NCBI RefSeq assembly: GCF_001563225.1
Contig: NZ_CP014206.1
Span: forward strand, 1,178,001-1,242,000
Length of the DNA: 64,000 nucleotides
Source: Pseudodesulfovibrio indicus
Lineage (GTDB): Bacteria > Desulfobacterota > Desulfovibrionia > Desulfovibrionales > Desulfovibrionaceae
Reading direction: 5' to 3'
Below the pieces are notes generated by a model. That model saw only the letters and a program-made list of their open reading frames with translations, ran no database searches and was not told the DNA's origin. Made by a program: the position numbers and the translations under genes. Positions 37,851-47,278 of this stretch are shown in pieces; position 1 is the stretch's first letter, and each line of letters opens with the position of its first letter.

Positions 37851-38585
37851 TCAGGCCAGGACCGGGCCGGTCCGAGCGCCGAGTACGGCGGGAGGCGCAA
37901 GAGGCGCGCCGCGCCGTGCTATCAGGCCGTCCAGGAACGCCCGTTGGCGCGAGGACAGGGCCGAGGAGTCCAGGCTCCTGCCCGCGTCGTGGATGCCGAC
38001 CACCTCTTCCAGGAGCGTCACGCTGCGTGCGCTGCGGTGCCAGTCCCGCATGTTCAGGAATGCGGAACCCGGTTCTCCGTGGTGACGCCAGCCGCCGCAG
38101 CGGTCCATGACCAGGCTTCGCGACAGGCACAGGCAGAGCAGGTCCAGGTTGTCCGGCCGGAAGAGCGGGGTGCGCTCGAACTCCGGCAGCAGGGGCTGGC
38201 CCAGGGTCAGCTGGGTGTCGATGCGCCCGATGACCATTTCGGCGTCGAAGTGACGGCGGTACAGGTCCAGGGCGTTGGGCTTGAGCACGTTGTCGTCGTC
38301 CAGGAAGACGATTTTATCGCCGCCCGCGAGTTTGAGGAGCGTGTCGCGGACGCCGTTGCCCCGGTTGTGGTCGCGGGGCAGGCTGAAGGTCCGGACCGGG
38401 TAGGCGCATTCGGGTGCGCACCCCCTGGTCCCGTCGAAACCGATGAGAATTTCCACCTGTCGCCTCTCCAGCCCGGCGAAACGGGCCGCGCGCTCGACGG
38501 AGTCCACCGCGTTGCGGAGCGCGTTCGGCCGATTGCCGGTCGAAGGGGTGACGATGGAAAACAGAATATCGCCGTCCATGGCCAT
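37851..38585 (-). CDS. Family 2-type glycosyltransferase
   Basis: A 244-residue GT-A fold protein. The N-terminus FSIVTPSTGNRPNALRNAVDS and the metal/sugar-nucleotide motif IVFLDDDNVLKPNAL (near residue 90) match GT2 enzymes. There is no membrane segment. ATG 38585 follows GGGAGGGAGAC. It stands alone between a diguanylate cyclase gene and composite repeat R4, and no sugar-nucleotide genes are near, so the substrate is unknown. Confidence 0.72.
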   Translation of the reverse strand: MAMDGDILFSIVTPSTGNRPNALRNAVDSVERAARFAGLERRQVEILIGFDGTRGCAPECAYPVRTFSLPRDHNRGNGVRDTLLKLAGGDKIVFLDDDNVLKPNALDLYRRHFDAEMVIGRIDTQLTLGQPLLPEFERTPLFRPDNLDLLCLCLSRSLVMDRCGGWRHHGEPGSAFLNMRDWHRSARSVTLLEEVVGIHDAGRSLDSSALSSRQRAFLDGLIARRGAPLAPPAVLGARTGPVLA

Positions 38586-38744
38586 ATTGGTGTCTCCCTC
38601 CCGCATCCGTGCGGGGTTGGTGGGGCGGGTGGCCCTGATGATCGTCGGTGGGGTGGCCGGGAGGGACCCGGCGTGTCCTTTTGATGTATCGGTGTTTGGG
38701 GGGATTTGTTTAGGGGGAGTAATGGGGTTTATTTGTTTTTTGGG

Positions 38745-40918
38745 AGAAGAGAAGAGGAAGAAAGAGCCGTCGCTGTCGCTCCTCCAAGTTTTTTTGGAGC
38801 CCTCCCGGCGGGGTTCTTTCTTTTCCGGGCGAAAAAGAAAGAACCAAAGAAACGCCGGGGGGGTAGCCCTCCGCCCGAGTTTGGCCGCTGAGAATCCGAT
38901 CCGCTCGGGGCGGCTCCATCCGATCAAAAGTAAAGTGCGAGTCTCCACGGGAACGCCCCTTTTATGTGGGACCTCCGGGCCACGAAAGCGGAGCCGCCGC
39001 CCCTTCGCGGTCGGCTTCTAGGCGTCCAGAACAGGGCTCGCTGCGTGCTGCCTGACGGTACGAAGGGCGAATGAAGAGGGGCCTTCGAACGGGACTTCGG
39101 GGTAGGAGAGCCACTGTTTGAGGCTGCGCCTCAAAGGTGTTCCATGGGAGGGCCGTTGGGCGGGGGTTGGGTGATGAGAGCCGCTGTTGGGGCTGCGCCC
39201 CAAGGCGCTCCAGGGGTGCTAAGGGCGGAGGTTTGGGGGTGACGGCTTTTTGAGGCTGCGCCTCAAAGGCGCGAGAGGGGATGGTTTGGAGTTGAATCGG
39301 CCAGGGCGTGTTCCACCTCTTTTGCCGTCCCTCTCATGCGCGGAGATCATTACCGCGCTACTCCCTCTTCCTCTCATCCACAAAAAGAAATCCGTACACT
39401 CTCCCGCCAAATTCTCGGCCTCCCGCACTCCACCTCTTCCGCACGCCCCTTCACGCTCGGACAATCCCGGCCCGGAGAGCGGTCATTCGGAAACCGGGGC
39501 CTAGAGCCTGTTTCAAGCGCCGAAGCGAAGCCCGACTGAGTCTGCCTCGGCAGACATGCCGTCAGGGCAGCGAAAGGCGCTTACAGGCTCTTGGCCACTG
39601 TTTTCGCGCCGCCGCACAGCAAGCGCACTTTTTGCTTACTTTTTGGGGCGCAAGCCAAAAAGTAAGGCGCTGTAAGAGCGCAAAACGGTCTATCTCAACA
39701 GGAAAAACCCCAGACGCGGACGCGCGGACGTCATTACCGCGCTTCTCCCTCTTCCTCTCATCCATAAAAAGGAATCCGCACTCACTCCCGCCAAACCCAC
39801 AACCTCCCTGCGCTCCGCCTCTTCCACACGCCCTCCCACGCTCGGACAGTCCCGGCCCGAAGAGCGGTCGTTCGGAAACCGGGGCCTAGAGCCTGTTTCA
39901 AGCGCCGAAGCGCAGCCCGACTGAGTCTGCCTCGGCAGACAATGCCGTCAGGGCAGCGAAAGGCGCTTACAGGCTCTTGGGCACTGTTTCCGCGCCGCCG
40001 CACCGCAAGCGCACTTTTTGCTTACTTTTTGGGGCGCCAGCCAAAAAGTAAGGCGCTGTAAGAGCGCAAAACGACTTCTCGCGACAGGGGTACATCAGAC
40101 GCGGACGCGCGGGAGCCACCACCGCGCTTCTCCCTCTTCCTCTCATCCATAAAAAAATCCGTACACTCTCCCGCCAAATCCTCGGCCTCCCCGCAAACCG
40201 CCTCTTCCGCCATCCCTCCCACGCTCGGACAGTTCCGGCCCGGAGAGCGGTCATTCGGAAACCGGGGCCTAGAGCCTGTCTCAAGCGCCGAAGCGGAGCC
40301 CGACTGAGTCTGCCTCGGCAGACATGCCGTCAGGGCAGCGAAAGGCGCTTACAGGCTCTTGGCCACTGTTTCCGCGCAGCCGCACCGCAGCGCACTTTTT
40401 GCTTACTTTTTGGGGCGCCAGCCAAAAAGTAAGGCGCTGTAAGAGCGCAAAACGGTCTCCCGCAACAGATAAAACCCCAGACGCGGACGCGCGGACATCA
40501 TTACCGCGCTCCTCCCTCTTCCCATGCACTAGGAAAAGGATTCCGCACACTCCACACGCCAAAATCCGCAGCCTCCCCGCGCCCCGCCTCTTCCACCATC
40601 CCTCCCAAGCTCGGACAATCCCGGCCCGAAGAGCGGTCATTCGGAAACCGGGGCCTAGAGCCTGTCTCAAGCGCCGAAGCGGAGCCCGACTGAGTCTGCC
40701 CCGGCAGACATGCCGTCAGGGCAGCGAAAGGCGCTTACAGGCTCTTGGCCACTGTTTTCGCGCCCCCGCACCGCAAGCGCACTTTTTGCTTACTTTTTGG
40801 GGCGCAAGCCAAAAAGTAAGGCGCTGTAAGAGCGCAAAACGGTCTCTCGCGACAGGCAAAACTCCAGACGCGGACGCGCGGACGACTCTTCCGCGCTCCT
40901 CCCTCTCCTTCCCTTCGC
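38745..40918 (+). repeat. Composite repeat R4 (head plus four tail units)
   Basis: The longest copy. Head at about 38745-39380, then four tail units; the CTAGAGCC mark recurs at about 39501, 39886, 40269 and 40655, i.e. every 383-386 bp. Each unit has GTCTGCC-TC-GGCAGAC, the CTTACTTTTTGG / CCAAAAAGTAAG stem and GCGCT..AGCGC. Units differ by point changes and small indels, so they are not recent exact duplicates. It lies between the 5' side of the glycosyltransferase gene and the 3' end of the DUF5684-type gene. Confidence 0.92.
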
Positions 40919-40942
40919 CCCTAAGGGCACCCCCACCAACCG

Positions 40943-41269
40943 CTATGCGGCGTAGGGCTGGAAACGGCTGCCGCCGAATCCCAGGATGGGATAGAAAAAA
41001 AAGGGCAGGAAATACAGGCCCACGGCGAAGATGCCGGGCTGGCCGAAGCGGCGGGCTATGGCCAGGGAAAGCAGGGCAAAGAGGATCAGGTTGACCAGCG
41101 GGATGAAGTACCCGATGAACCAGTACCACTCCTTGCCGCCGATGCGGTTGAGCACCCACAGGTTGTAGAACGGGATCAGCGAGGCCCAGCCGTATTCGCC
41201 GGCCTTGTCGAACACTTTCCACATGCCGACGATGACGGCGATCAGGATGATGAGATTGATGATGGTCAT
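40943..41269 (-). CDS. DUF5684-type small membrane protein
   Basis: A 108-residue protein with four hydrophobic segments. KAGEYGWASLIPFYNLWVL near residues 22-40 and KEWYWFIGYFIPLVNLILF near 46-64 are characteristic of the DUF5684 / signal-peptidase-associated family, in which these residues recur. Function unknown; inner-membrane location. The ATG at 41269 is preceded by GAGGA. Its 3' end abuts composite repeat R4, and ribE lies upstream on the same strand. Confidence 0.78.
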   Translation of the reverse strand: MTIINLIILIAVIVGMWKVFDKAGEYGWASLIPFYNLWVLNRIGGKEWYWFIGYFIPLVNLILFALLSLAIARRFGQPGIFAVGLYFLPFFFYPILGFGGSRFQPYAA

Positions 41270-41342
41270 GCGGTCCTCCTCGCGGACAGGGGTGATGGTA
41301 TTCCGGTATCCGCGCGGGGAGATTTCGTCAAGCGGGCGAAAA

Positions 41343-41368
41343 TAAAGGCGCGTCCTTCCGGGCGCGCC
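41343..41368 (-). terminator. Probable terminator of ribE
   Basis: AGGCGCG and CGCGCCT flank a ~10-nt loop 22 nt after the ribE stop; on the - strand it is followed by TTATTTT. Moderate strength. Confidence 0.6.
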
Positions 41369-41390
41369 TGAGTGGTCGTGCTTGGGGGGG

Positions 41391-42050
41391 CTAGAAGCCG
41401 TGTTCGCGCAGGTAGTCCATGGTGATGCCGGAGCCGGACTTGGCGTCCGCGCTGCCCGCGGTCCAGGGCTGGACCATGCGCTCCACGTACTTGCCGATGA
41501 TGTCGGTCTCCATGTTCACCCGGGTCCCGGGGGTCCAGCCGGAGATGGTGGTCACCTTCTGGGTCTCGGGGATGATGTTCACCTCCAGCCAGGTGGGGGC
41601 GCAGGCGTTGACCGTCAGGCTGATGCCGTCCAGGGCCACGGACCCTTTGGGGATGACGTAGCGTCCGTCCGCCGCGTCGAAAGACAGTCGGTAGACCTTG
41701 GATTCACCCGCGGGGCGCACCTCGGCCACCTCGGCCAGACAGTCCACGTGGCCGGACACGATGTGTCCGCCGAAGCGGTCGCCCATGGCCATGGCCCGTT
41801 CCAGGTTGACCTTGCCGCCCACGCGCAGCCCCCCCAGGCTGGTCACGGACAGGGTCTCGCGGCTGGCGTAGCAGGTGAACCAGTTGTCCCCGAAGGTTTC
41901 CACGGTCAGGCACACGCCGTTCACGGCGATGGACTCGCCGAGTTCGATGTCTGGCAGGTCGAAGAGCGCCTTGATGCGGAACCGCGTCTCATTGCCCCTG
42001 GTGTCGGCCGCCTCGATGCGGCCCATGCCCATGATCAGTCCGGTGAACAT
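41391..42050 (-). CDS. ribE: Riboflavin synthase alpha subunit
   Basis: A 219-residue protein made of two similar lumazine-binding halves. The first starts MFTGLIMGMGRIEA and holds GESIAVNGVCLTVE near residue 38 and GGHIVSGHVDCLAEV near 94; the second repeats the pattern with KGSVALDGISLTVNAC near 134. It dismutates lumazine to riboflavin and the pyrimidine intermediate. It is cut off from ribD by two solute-binding-protein genes and from ribBA by five kb of unrelated sequence. Confidence 0.95.
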   Translation of the reverse strand: MFTGLIMGMGRIEAADTRGNETRFRIKALFDLPDIELGESIAVNGVCLTVETFGDNWFTCYASRETLSVTSLGGLRVGGKVNLERAMAMGDRFGGHIVSGHVDCLAEVAEVRPAGESKVYRLSFDAADGRYVIPKGSVALDGISLTVNACAPTWLEVNIIPETQKVTTISGWTPGTRVNMETDIIGKYVERMVQPWTAGSADAKSGSGITMDYLREHGF

Positions 42051-42119
42051 AGAAGAATCCTCGTTTCAGAGATTGGATGGCCCGTTGTAGCAGCCGGGAG
42101 GCCGGGTGTAAATCAGGGG

Positions 42120-42920
42120 TCAGTTCAGGTAGTCGTCCAGGATCTGCCGGAAACGGCTCCGCTTCCTGGCCCGGTCGAGGGCTTCCTGGAATTGCTTGAC
42201 GACCACTTCGCAGACGTCCTTGTTGAAGGCGAAGTAGACCGGGGTCTCGCGCAGGACGTACACGGTCTCGAAGTCGTCGACGGTCAGCCCGGAGCGGGCC
42301 GCGATCTTGTCCCAGGAGAGTTCCTCGTAGGCGACCATATCCAGCCGGTTGTTCATCAGCTTGTCGATGTTCTGGCGCATGTCGGCCACGGGCTGGATGC
42401 TGGCGATGGTCTGGTAGGCTGTCAGCAGGGTGTCGGAGACGTCGCCGCGCAGGGTCCCCACGGTCATCCCCCTGAGATCGTCCAGGGAGTCGAGCCGGAT
42501 GGCGCGGTCCTTGCGGGCGATGAGCACGAACCGGACGGCCATGATCGGCCCGACCCAGTGGAACAACCGCTCGCGTTCCGGGGTGCGGGCCATGCTGAAG
42601 AGCACGGTTCCCTTCTCGAAGCGGACCCGCTCGTACCCCCTGGCCCAGGGCAGGACTTCCACGGGTTTCGGAGGCATGCCCAGCTCCTCCCATACCATTC
42701 GCAGCAGCTCGTAGGAAACGCCTTTCAGGTCGCCGTTCTCGGTGTAGTTGAAGGGGTAGTATTCCTCGGTCAGGTAGGTCAGCCCGGGCAGGGGCTCGGC
42801 CAGTGCGGGCCGGGCGGACGGGGCCAGGAGCAGCACGAAAAGCGTCAGCGCGGCCAGGGCGAGCCCGGGCGAGTGCCGGTGCGTCGCCTTGAGGGCGGAA
42901 ACGGGGAAGTGGCTGACCAT
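42120..42920 (-). CDS. Periplasmic solute-binding protein (SBP_bac_3 type)
   Basis: A 266-residue exported protein. A signal peptide runs to about residue 41 (LALAALTLFVLLLAPSARPA, then LAEP). The mature part has LTEEYYPFNYTENGDLKGVSYELLRMVWEELG, the usual binding-pocket start of family 3 solute-binding domains, and an RFEKGTVLFSMARTPERE segment. No permease or ATPase gene is adjacent, so it may act as a stand-alone sensor or with a distant transporter. It is a paralogue of the next gene. Confidence 0.82.
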   Translation of the reverse strand: MVSHFPVSALKATHRHSPGLALAALTLFVLLLAPSARPALAEPLPGLTYLTEEYYPFNYTENGDLKGVSYELLRMVWEELGMPPKPVEVLPWARGYERVRFEKGTVLFSMARTPERERLFHWVGPIMAVRFVLIARKDRAIRLDSLDDLRGMTVGTLRGDVSDTLLTAYQTIASIQPVADMRQNIDKLMNNRLDMVAYEELSWDKIAARSGLTVDDFETVYVLRETPVYFAFNKDVCEVVVKQFQEALDRARKRSRFRQILDDYLN

Positions 42921-42961
42921 GGGACGACCCTTAGCAGGAGGCTTTCCGGCTGTTAAAAACG

Positions 42962-43711
42962 TCAGATTCCATAATAGTTGAGCAGATTCTTGTATTCCGG
43001 GCTTCTTCTGACCCCGTCCAGGGCCTCCTGAAAACGCCGGATGAGCTCCGGCGAGGTCTCTTTGTTGAAGGCGTAGAACAGGGAGTCCCGGCTCAGGACC
43101 CAGAGTTCGGTGATGTCGGAGAACGGGCGGCCCATGTCCCTGAGGGTGGCCCTGAGGCGGAAGCGGTCGGTGGTCAGGGCTTCGATGCGGCCGGAGTCCA
43201 TCATCTTCAGCGCGTTTTCGAGTTTGGAGGCGATCATCACCGGAATGCCCGCCCGTTCGAGCTTGATGGTTGCGGCCGCATCACGCAACCCGGCGATCCG
43301 GTACGTGGCGAGGTCTTTGAGGGATTCGGCCCGGAGAGCCCGGGCGCGCAGGGCGTAGACCGCGAGTTCGCCCTCGATGATGGGGCCGACCCACCTGAAT
43401 TGCGTTTCGCGCTCGGCGGTTCGGTAGGTGGAGAAAATAACGGCGTGTTTTTCTTCCCGGAGCGTGTAGTACGCCCGGACCCAGGGCACGATCCTGATGG
43501 GCTGTGCCTTCTCGCCCATCCGCTGCCACATGAGCCTGAGCACGTCCACGGCCAGCCCGGTCGCTTCGCCGTTCACGGCGAAGCTCAACGGCGGCAGGTC
43601 CTCGGTCAGGTAGACGAGGTCCTCCATTCGGCCGGTTTCGTGCGCAAGACAAGGGGCGGCCATCAACAGGCTGCACAGGAAAAAAAGGCAGTTGAAAAAG
43701 AAAATCCCCAT
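42962..43711 (-). CDS. Periplasmic solute-binding protein, paralogue
   Basis: A 249-residue protein with a phenylalanine/leucine-rich signal peptide (to about residue 24, ending CLAH). LVYLTEDLPPLSFAVNGEATGLAVDVLRLMWQRMG and VIFSTYRTAERETQFRWVGPI align with the neighbouring gene at 42120-42920, as do the C-terminal YAFNKE and RRFQEALDGVRRS. The pair thus arose by tandem duplication and then diverged. No transporter genes are next to it. Confidence 0.8.
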   Translation of the reverse strand: MGIFFFNCLFFLCSLLMAAPCLAHETGRMEDLVYLTEDLPPLSFAVNGEATGLAVDVLRLMWQRMGEKAQPIRIVPWVRAYYTLREEKHAVIFSTYRTAERETQFRWVGPIIEGELAVYALRARALRAESLKDLATYRIAGLRDAAATIKLERAGIPVMIASKLENALKMMDSGRIEALTTDRFRLRATLRDMGRPFSDITELWVLSRDSLFYAFNKETSPELIRRFQEALDGVRRSPEYKNLLNYYGI

Positions 43712-43766
43712 TCAAAAACAATAGCTAATACCGGCCCAATAGGCAAGAGCGGCGCGGGGCGGAGGG

Positions 43767-44861
43767 TTATCGGGGGCGCAGGGTCAGCATGACGTCGTCG
43801 CCGGACAGCTCGACATCCACCAGCCGCAGGTTCACGGCCTCGGCCATGGGGATGTGGCCGCGCCCGGAGTAGGCCGAGGGCGCGGAGGCGTCGCCCAGTA
43901 TGCGAGGGGCCGCGAAATGGACCACTTCGTCGGCCAGCCCCTGGTTCAGGAGGGCCAGGGCGAACCGTCCGCCGCCTTCGCACAGGGTGTAGTGGCAGCC
44001 GCGCTCGTAGCGCAGCCGCTCGAACCCGCAGGGCAGGGCCAGCGCTCCGGGATTGCCGGGCAGGGGCCAGACCGAGGTGCCCCGGCTGCGCAGCGCGTCG
44101 GCCCGGGGCGAGACCGCGGCCTCGCGGGTGGTCATGAAGATGGCCCGCTCGGGGCGCTCCCGGAGCAGGGTGAACCGCGCCGGGTCCTCGGGCAGCCGCG
44201 AAGTGACGATCACGCCCAGGGGCTGCTCGAAGTCGTCGGGCAGTCCCTGCTTGCGGCAGGTCAGGCTGGGGTTGTCGGCATAGAAGGTGTTGCCGCCCAC
44301 GACCACCGCGTCGACCTTTGAGCGCAGGTCGTGGACCCGGGCGAAGGACTCCGGGCAGGAGACCGGCTCGGGCCTGCGCGCCGAGGACGCGATCTTGCCG
44401 TCCAGGGTGGCGGCCATTTTGAGGATGTTGAAGGGCGAATGGGAGTTCTGCCAGAGCAGGAAATCGGCGATCAGGTCCCGGCAGCGCTGTTCGAGGACGC
44501 CCGTCTCCACTTCGATGCCGTGTTCGCGCAGGGTCTCGACGCCTCCCGCGGCCACCGGGTTGGGGTCGCGGGCGCCGACCACCACCCGGGCCACGCCGGC
44601 CTCGATGAGGGCCTCGGTGCAGGGCGGGGTCTTGCCGTGGTGGTTGCACGGCTCCAGGGTGACGAACATGGTCAGGCCGCTCGGGTCCACGCCTTTGGCC
44701 CTGGCGTCGGCCAGGCACTCGCGCTCGGCGTGGGGCTTGCCGTAGCGGGTGTGCCAGCCCGAGGCGACCACCCGGTCGCCGGAGACCAGGACCGCGCCCA
44801 CGCAGGGGTTCGGGGCCGTGGCGCCACGACCCCGCAGGGCCAGCTCCACGGCCAGCCCCAT
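43767..44861 (-). CDS. ribD: Bifunctional deaminase/reductase RibD
   Basis: A 364-residue fusion. The N-terminal deaminase has the zinc site HAERE and [14 protein letters not shown] near residues 45-75 after [12 protein letters not shown]; the C-terminal reductase begins at [16 protein letters not shown] near 150 with [19 protein letters not shown] following. It carries out the second and third steps of riboflavin synthesis. ATG 44861 has GAGGA 4 nt upstream and lies 10 nt after the stop of the dCMP deaminase gene. Confidence 0.94.
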   Translation of the reverse strand: MGLAVELALRGRGATAPNPCVGAVLVSGDRVVASGWHTRYGKPHAERECLADARAKGVDPSGLTMFVTLEPCNHHGKTPPCTEALIEAGVARVVVGARDPNPVAAGGVETLREHGIEVETGVLEQRCRDLIADFLLWQNSHSPFNILKMAATLDGKIASSARRPEPVSCPESFARVHDLRSKVDAVVVGGNTFYADNPSLTCRKQGLPDDFEQPLGVIVTSRLPEDPARFTLLRERPERAIFMTTREAAVSPRADALRSRGTSVWPLPGNPGALALPCGFERLRYERGCHYTLCEGGGRFALALLNQGLADEVVHFAAPRILGDASAPSAYSGRGHIPMAEAVNLRLVDVELSGDDVMLTLRPR

Positions 44862-44871
44862 GTATTCCTCG

Positions 44872-45330
44872 CTAGCTGAAGTCGCCTTCCATAAAGACAT
44901 AATTGACCCCGGCTTCCTGGAGCATTTCTTCCGACAGCGCGTCGGGATAGTTTTCGGCGAAATAGATGTTCTCGACGTTGCAGTTGATGAGCATCTTGGT
45001 GCACAGGATGCAGGGTTTGGTGGTGCAGTAGATGTCGCACCCCTTGAGGTCCAGCCCATGGGTGGCGGCCTGGATGATGACGTTCTGCTCGGCGTGCAGC
45101 CCCCGGCACAGCTCGTGGCGCTCTCCTGAGGGAATGCCGAGCTTGTCGCGGATGCAGCCGACCTCTTCGCAGTGGGCGATGTTGGTCGGCACGCCGTTGT
45201 ATCCGGTGGCCAGGATGCGCTTGTCGCGGACCGCGATGGCCCCCACGGCTCTGCGGGTGCAGGTGGAGCGCTGGGCCACGAGGTGGGCGATGCGCATGAA
45301 GTAGTCGGGCCAGGGCATTCTGTTGGGCAT
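44872..45330 (-). CDS. Deoxycytidylate (dCMP) deaminase, ComEB type
   Basis: A 152-residue zinc enzyme that converts dCMP to dUMP. It shows [19 protein letters not shown] near residue 22, the zinc-binding His/Glu in [10 protein letters not shown] near 77 and the Cys pair in [20 protein letters not shown] near 104. GAGGAAC precedes ATG 45330. Its place next to ribD is conserved in Desulfovibrio, as far as I recall, although it has no role in flavin synthesis. Confidence 0.93.
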   Translation of the reverse strand: MPNRMPWPDYFMRIAHLVAQRSTCTRRAVGAIAVRDKRILATGYNGVPTNIAHCEEVGCIRDKLGIPSGERHELCRGLHAEQNVIIQAATHGLDLKGCDIYCTTKPCILCTKMLINCNVENIYFAENYPDALSEEMLQEAGVNYVFMEGDFS

Positions 45331-45416
45331 GATGTTCCTCGTTCGGTCGGAGGTCGGGGCCGGTTCGGTCCACCTATCACTTCTTGCCCCGAAAGGAAAC
45401 GGGGTCGGAGGCGGGT

Positions 45417-46211
45417 TTATTTCCAGTCCCGGACACCGTAGCGCTTGAGGATGGCCTCGAGCCTGCCGCTCCTGCGGAGCGCGTCCATGCCCCTTGAAAG
45501 CATCCGCGCGTATTCGCCGGACCGGGGCTTGCCGGGCGCAAAGGCGATGTAGACCGGCTCTCCCTCTTCGGGGGAACCGGCGTACCGGATCTCGTCGGTA
45601 ATATTCAGCCGGAGCGTCTCGCTTTCCAGGGCGGACCGCTCGGCCACCACGGCGTCGATGCGCCCCTCGCGCAGCTTGCAGAGGTTGTAGACCAGCGGGG
45701 AGATGCCGCCTACTTCGTCCACCTTCAGGACCTTTTCGGCGATCATGGCGTCGATTTCCCTGCCGTAGGAGTAACCGCGTGCCGTGCCGAAGATCCGCGT
45801 CCCGAGCGAATCCCGGTCGGAGTAGGTCCAGTCGGAATCCTTCAGGGTATAGAAGCCGATCCGGGCCATGCCGCTCTCGTTGTCCGGAAAGATGAAGCCG
45901 GGCGCGTCGTCCCTGAGCGCGCCGACGACCCCGTCCACGCCGCCGTTGCGCGCCTCGTCCACGGCCCGTTTCCACGGCATGACCACATATTCCACGGTGT
46001 GGCCGCTTTCCTCGAACACGGCGCTGGCTATGTCGATCATGAAACCGGGCAGGTCCGCCTCGGGGGCGCAGTTGAACGGACACCAGGCGTCGGCGGCCAG
46101 GATCAACCGTTCGGCCAGAACCCGGTTCGGGAAGACGGCCGTCAGGGCCCAGGCGAGCAGGACGGTCGCGAGCAGGGCGGGGCTGGGATGGGGAATTCGG
46201 CAAGTGGACAT
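45417..46211 (-). CDS. Periplasmic solute-binding protein (SBP_bac_3 type), third copy
   Basis: A 264-residue exported protein with a signal peptide to about residue 33 (ending RVLAE). The mature part starts [26 protein letters not shown] and has [21 protein letters not shown] and [19 protein letters not shown] segments typical of family 3 binding proteins. It is less similar to the two at 42120-43711 than they are to each other. The start is uncertain: ATG 46211 lacks a good Shine-Dalgarno, and a longer frame extends to 46442. No permease nearby. Confidence 0.78.
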   Translation of the reverse strand: MSTCRIPHPSPALLATVLLAWALTAVFPNRVLAERLILAADAWCPFNCAPEADLPGFMIDIASAVFEESGHTVEYVVMPWKRAVDEARNGGVDGVVGALRDDAPGFIFPDNESGMARIGFYTLKDSDWTYSDRDSLGTRIFGTARGYSYGREIDAMIAEKVLKVDEVGGISPLVYNLCKLREGRIDAVVAERSALESETLRLNITDEIRYAGSPEEGEPVYIAFAPGKPRSGEYARMLSRGMDALRRSGRLEAILKRYGVRDWK

Positions 46212-46258
46212 GGCGGTCGGCGGAACCGCCCCGGACCGGGGCGGGAAAATCAGACGCC

Positions 46259-46462
46259 TCACCCCCCGCCCGAGCCGCAGCTCAGATTCTTCAGGACCTC
46301 GGGGTCGGGGCCGCTTCCCTGGACCCGGGAGGCGCACGCACTCATGAGCTTCTCGGTCTGCATCGACCCGCACCTGGGGCAGGGAGGGACGGCGTCGCGG
46401 GAAAAGACGAGTTCCTCGAACTCGTTCCCGCAATCCTTGCAACCGAACTCATAGATTGGCAT
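46259..46462 (-). CDS. FmdB-type zinc ribbon protein, second copy
   Basis: A 67-residue protein: [23 protein letters not shown] and [16 protein letters not shown] give the paired CxxC zinc ribbon. It is close in sequence to the FmdB-type protein at 21701-21949 but has a shorter glycine-rich tail. It is divergent from the zraP-like gene and shares the upstream regulatory region with it. Function unknown. Confidence 0.8.
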   Translation of the reverse strand: MPIYEFGCKDCGNEFEELVFSRDAVPPCPRCGSMQTEKLMSACASRVQGSGPDPEVLKNLSCGSGGG

Positions 46463-46541
46463 TGTGCAATCTCCCGCAACCCATTGGCGTAACCGCTAGC
46501 GAGTTTTTTCTTTCGGAGCGGGGGATGTCAAGGGTTTTTCC

Positions 46542-46589
46542 TTGCACGTTGCACAAAATATGTGCAAAATGTGTGCATAAGACTGCACA
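46542..46589 (+). promoter_or_regulatory. Inverted-repeat operators upstream of the zraP-like gene
   Basis: Two inverted repeats of one word: TTGCACA-N5-TGTGCAA (46549-46567, perfect) and TGTGCA-N6-TGCACA (46572-46589, perfect), with a further TTGCAC half site at 46542-46547. They lie about 65-110 bp upstream of the -24 element, where an activator of sigma-54 polymerase would bind. The adjacent NtrC-type regulator is the obvious candidate. Confidence 0.65.
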
Positions 46590-46653
46590 TTCGACGCGCG
46601 GACGGGATGTGGCGAACTGGGTAAATTGTCATTTATTACGAAGTGTTGTCTGT

Positions 46654-46671
46654 TTGGCATGGCGTATGCTT
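46654..46671 (+). promoter_or_regulatory. Sigma-54 promoter of the zraP-like gene
   Basis: TTGGCATGGCGTATGCTT has the invariant GG (46656-46657) and GC (46668-46669) exactly 10 nt apart, as in the -24/-12 consensus. It lies about 75 bp before the ATG at 46745, and the downstream operon encodes its own sigma-54 activator. Confidence 0.75.
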
Positions 46672-46744
46672 TAGAAGGGCAGAAGGACGCACACTCCCTT
46701 CTTCCTGATTGCATGAACGACAACCCTTTTAGGAGGCAACCCAA

Positions 46745-47278
46745 ATGACGAAGAAGAACGTTTCCATCGCGGCGCTGGCAGCTGTCCTGGTTATGAGCAT
46801 GGCCGCTTTCGCCGTGGCCGGCCCCGGTTACGGGCGCGGTTTCGGCGGTGCTTGCGGCGGTCCCGGCTACGGCCAGGGCAACGGCTATGCCCAGCTGACC
46901 CCGGAGAAGCAGGCCGAAGTGCAGGCCGTGTACGACAAGTTCGAGCCCCAGTTCGACCAGCTGCGCGAGCAGATGTGGACCAAGCACAGCACCCTGCAGG
47001 CCCTGGTCAACGGCGGCAAGGCCGACGAGAAGACCATCGGCGGCCTGGTTTCCGACATTTCCAAGCTGCGCACCCAGATGTGGGACCTGCGCCAGACCAT
47101 GTCCGATGAGCTGGTCAAGGTTTCCGGCATCGCCGGTTTCGGCCAGGGTCCGCGCTTCGGTCGCGGCGACTGCCCCGGCTACGGCGGCGGCCAGGGGTTC
47201 GGCATGGGGCGCGGCCAGGGCCGCGGCATGGGCTACGGTCCCGGCATGGGATACGGCCCCGGTTCCATGATGAACTAG
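46745..47278 (+). CDS. ZraP-like periplasmic metal-responsive chaperone
   Basis: A 177-residue exported protein. The signal peptide runs to about residue 26 (ending AVAG). A Gly/Tyr-rich segment follows, then a helical hairpin of the LTXXQ/ZraP type (LTPEKQAEVQAVYDKFEPQFDQLREQMW, KTIGGLVSDISKLRTQMWDLR), and a Gly/Met-rich C-terminus (GMGRGQGRGMGYGPGMGYGPG). Family members bind zinc and act as stress chaperones and as negative modulators of the sensor kinase. AGGAGG precedes ATG 46745. It heads a module with a DUF4405 protein, a kinase and a sigma-54 regulator. Gene name assigned by analogy. Confidence 0.82.
   Translation: MTKKNVSIAALAAVLVMSMAAFAVAGPGYGRGFGGACGGPGYGQGNGYAQLTPEKQAEVQAVYDKFEPQFDQLREQMWTKHSTLQALVNGGKADEKTIGGLVSDISKLRTQMWDLRQTMSDELVKVSGIAGFGQGPRFGRGDCPGYGGGQGFGMGRGQGRGMGYGPGMGYGPGSMMN

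Noticed and set aside
39381-40918. CRISPR-like array
   Set aside because: The units are ~385 bp, almost wholly repeated, and contain no short repeat/unique spacer pattern; no cas genes are present.
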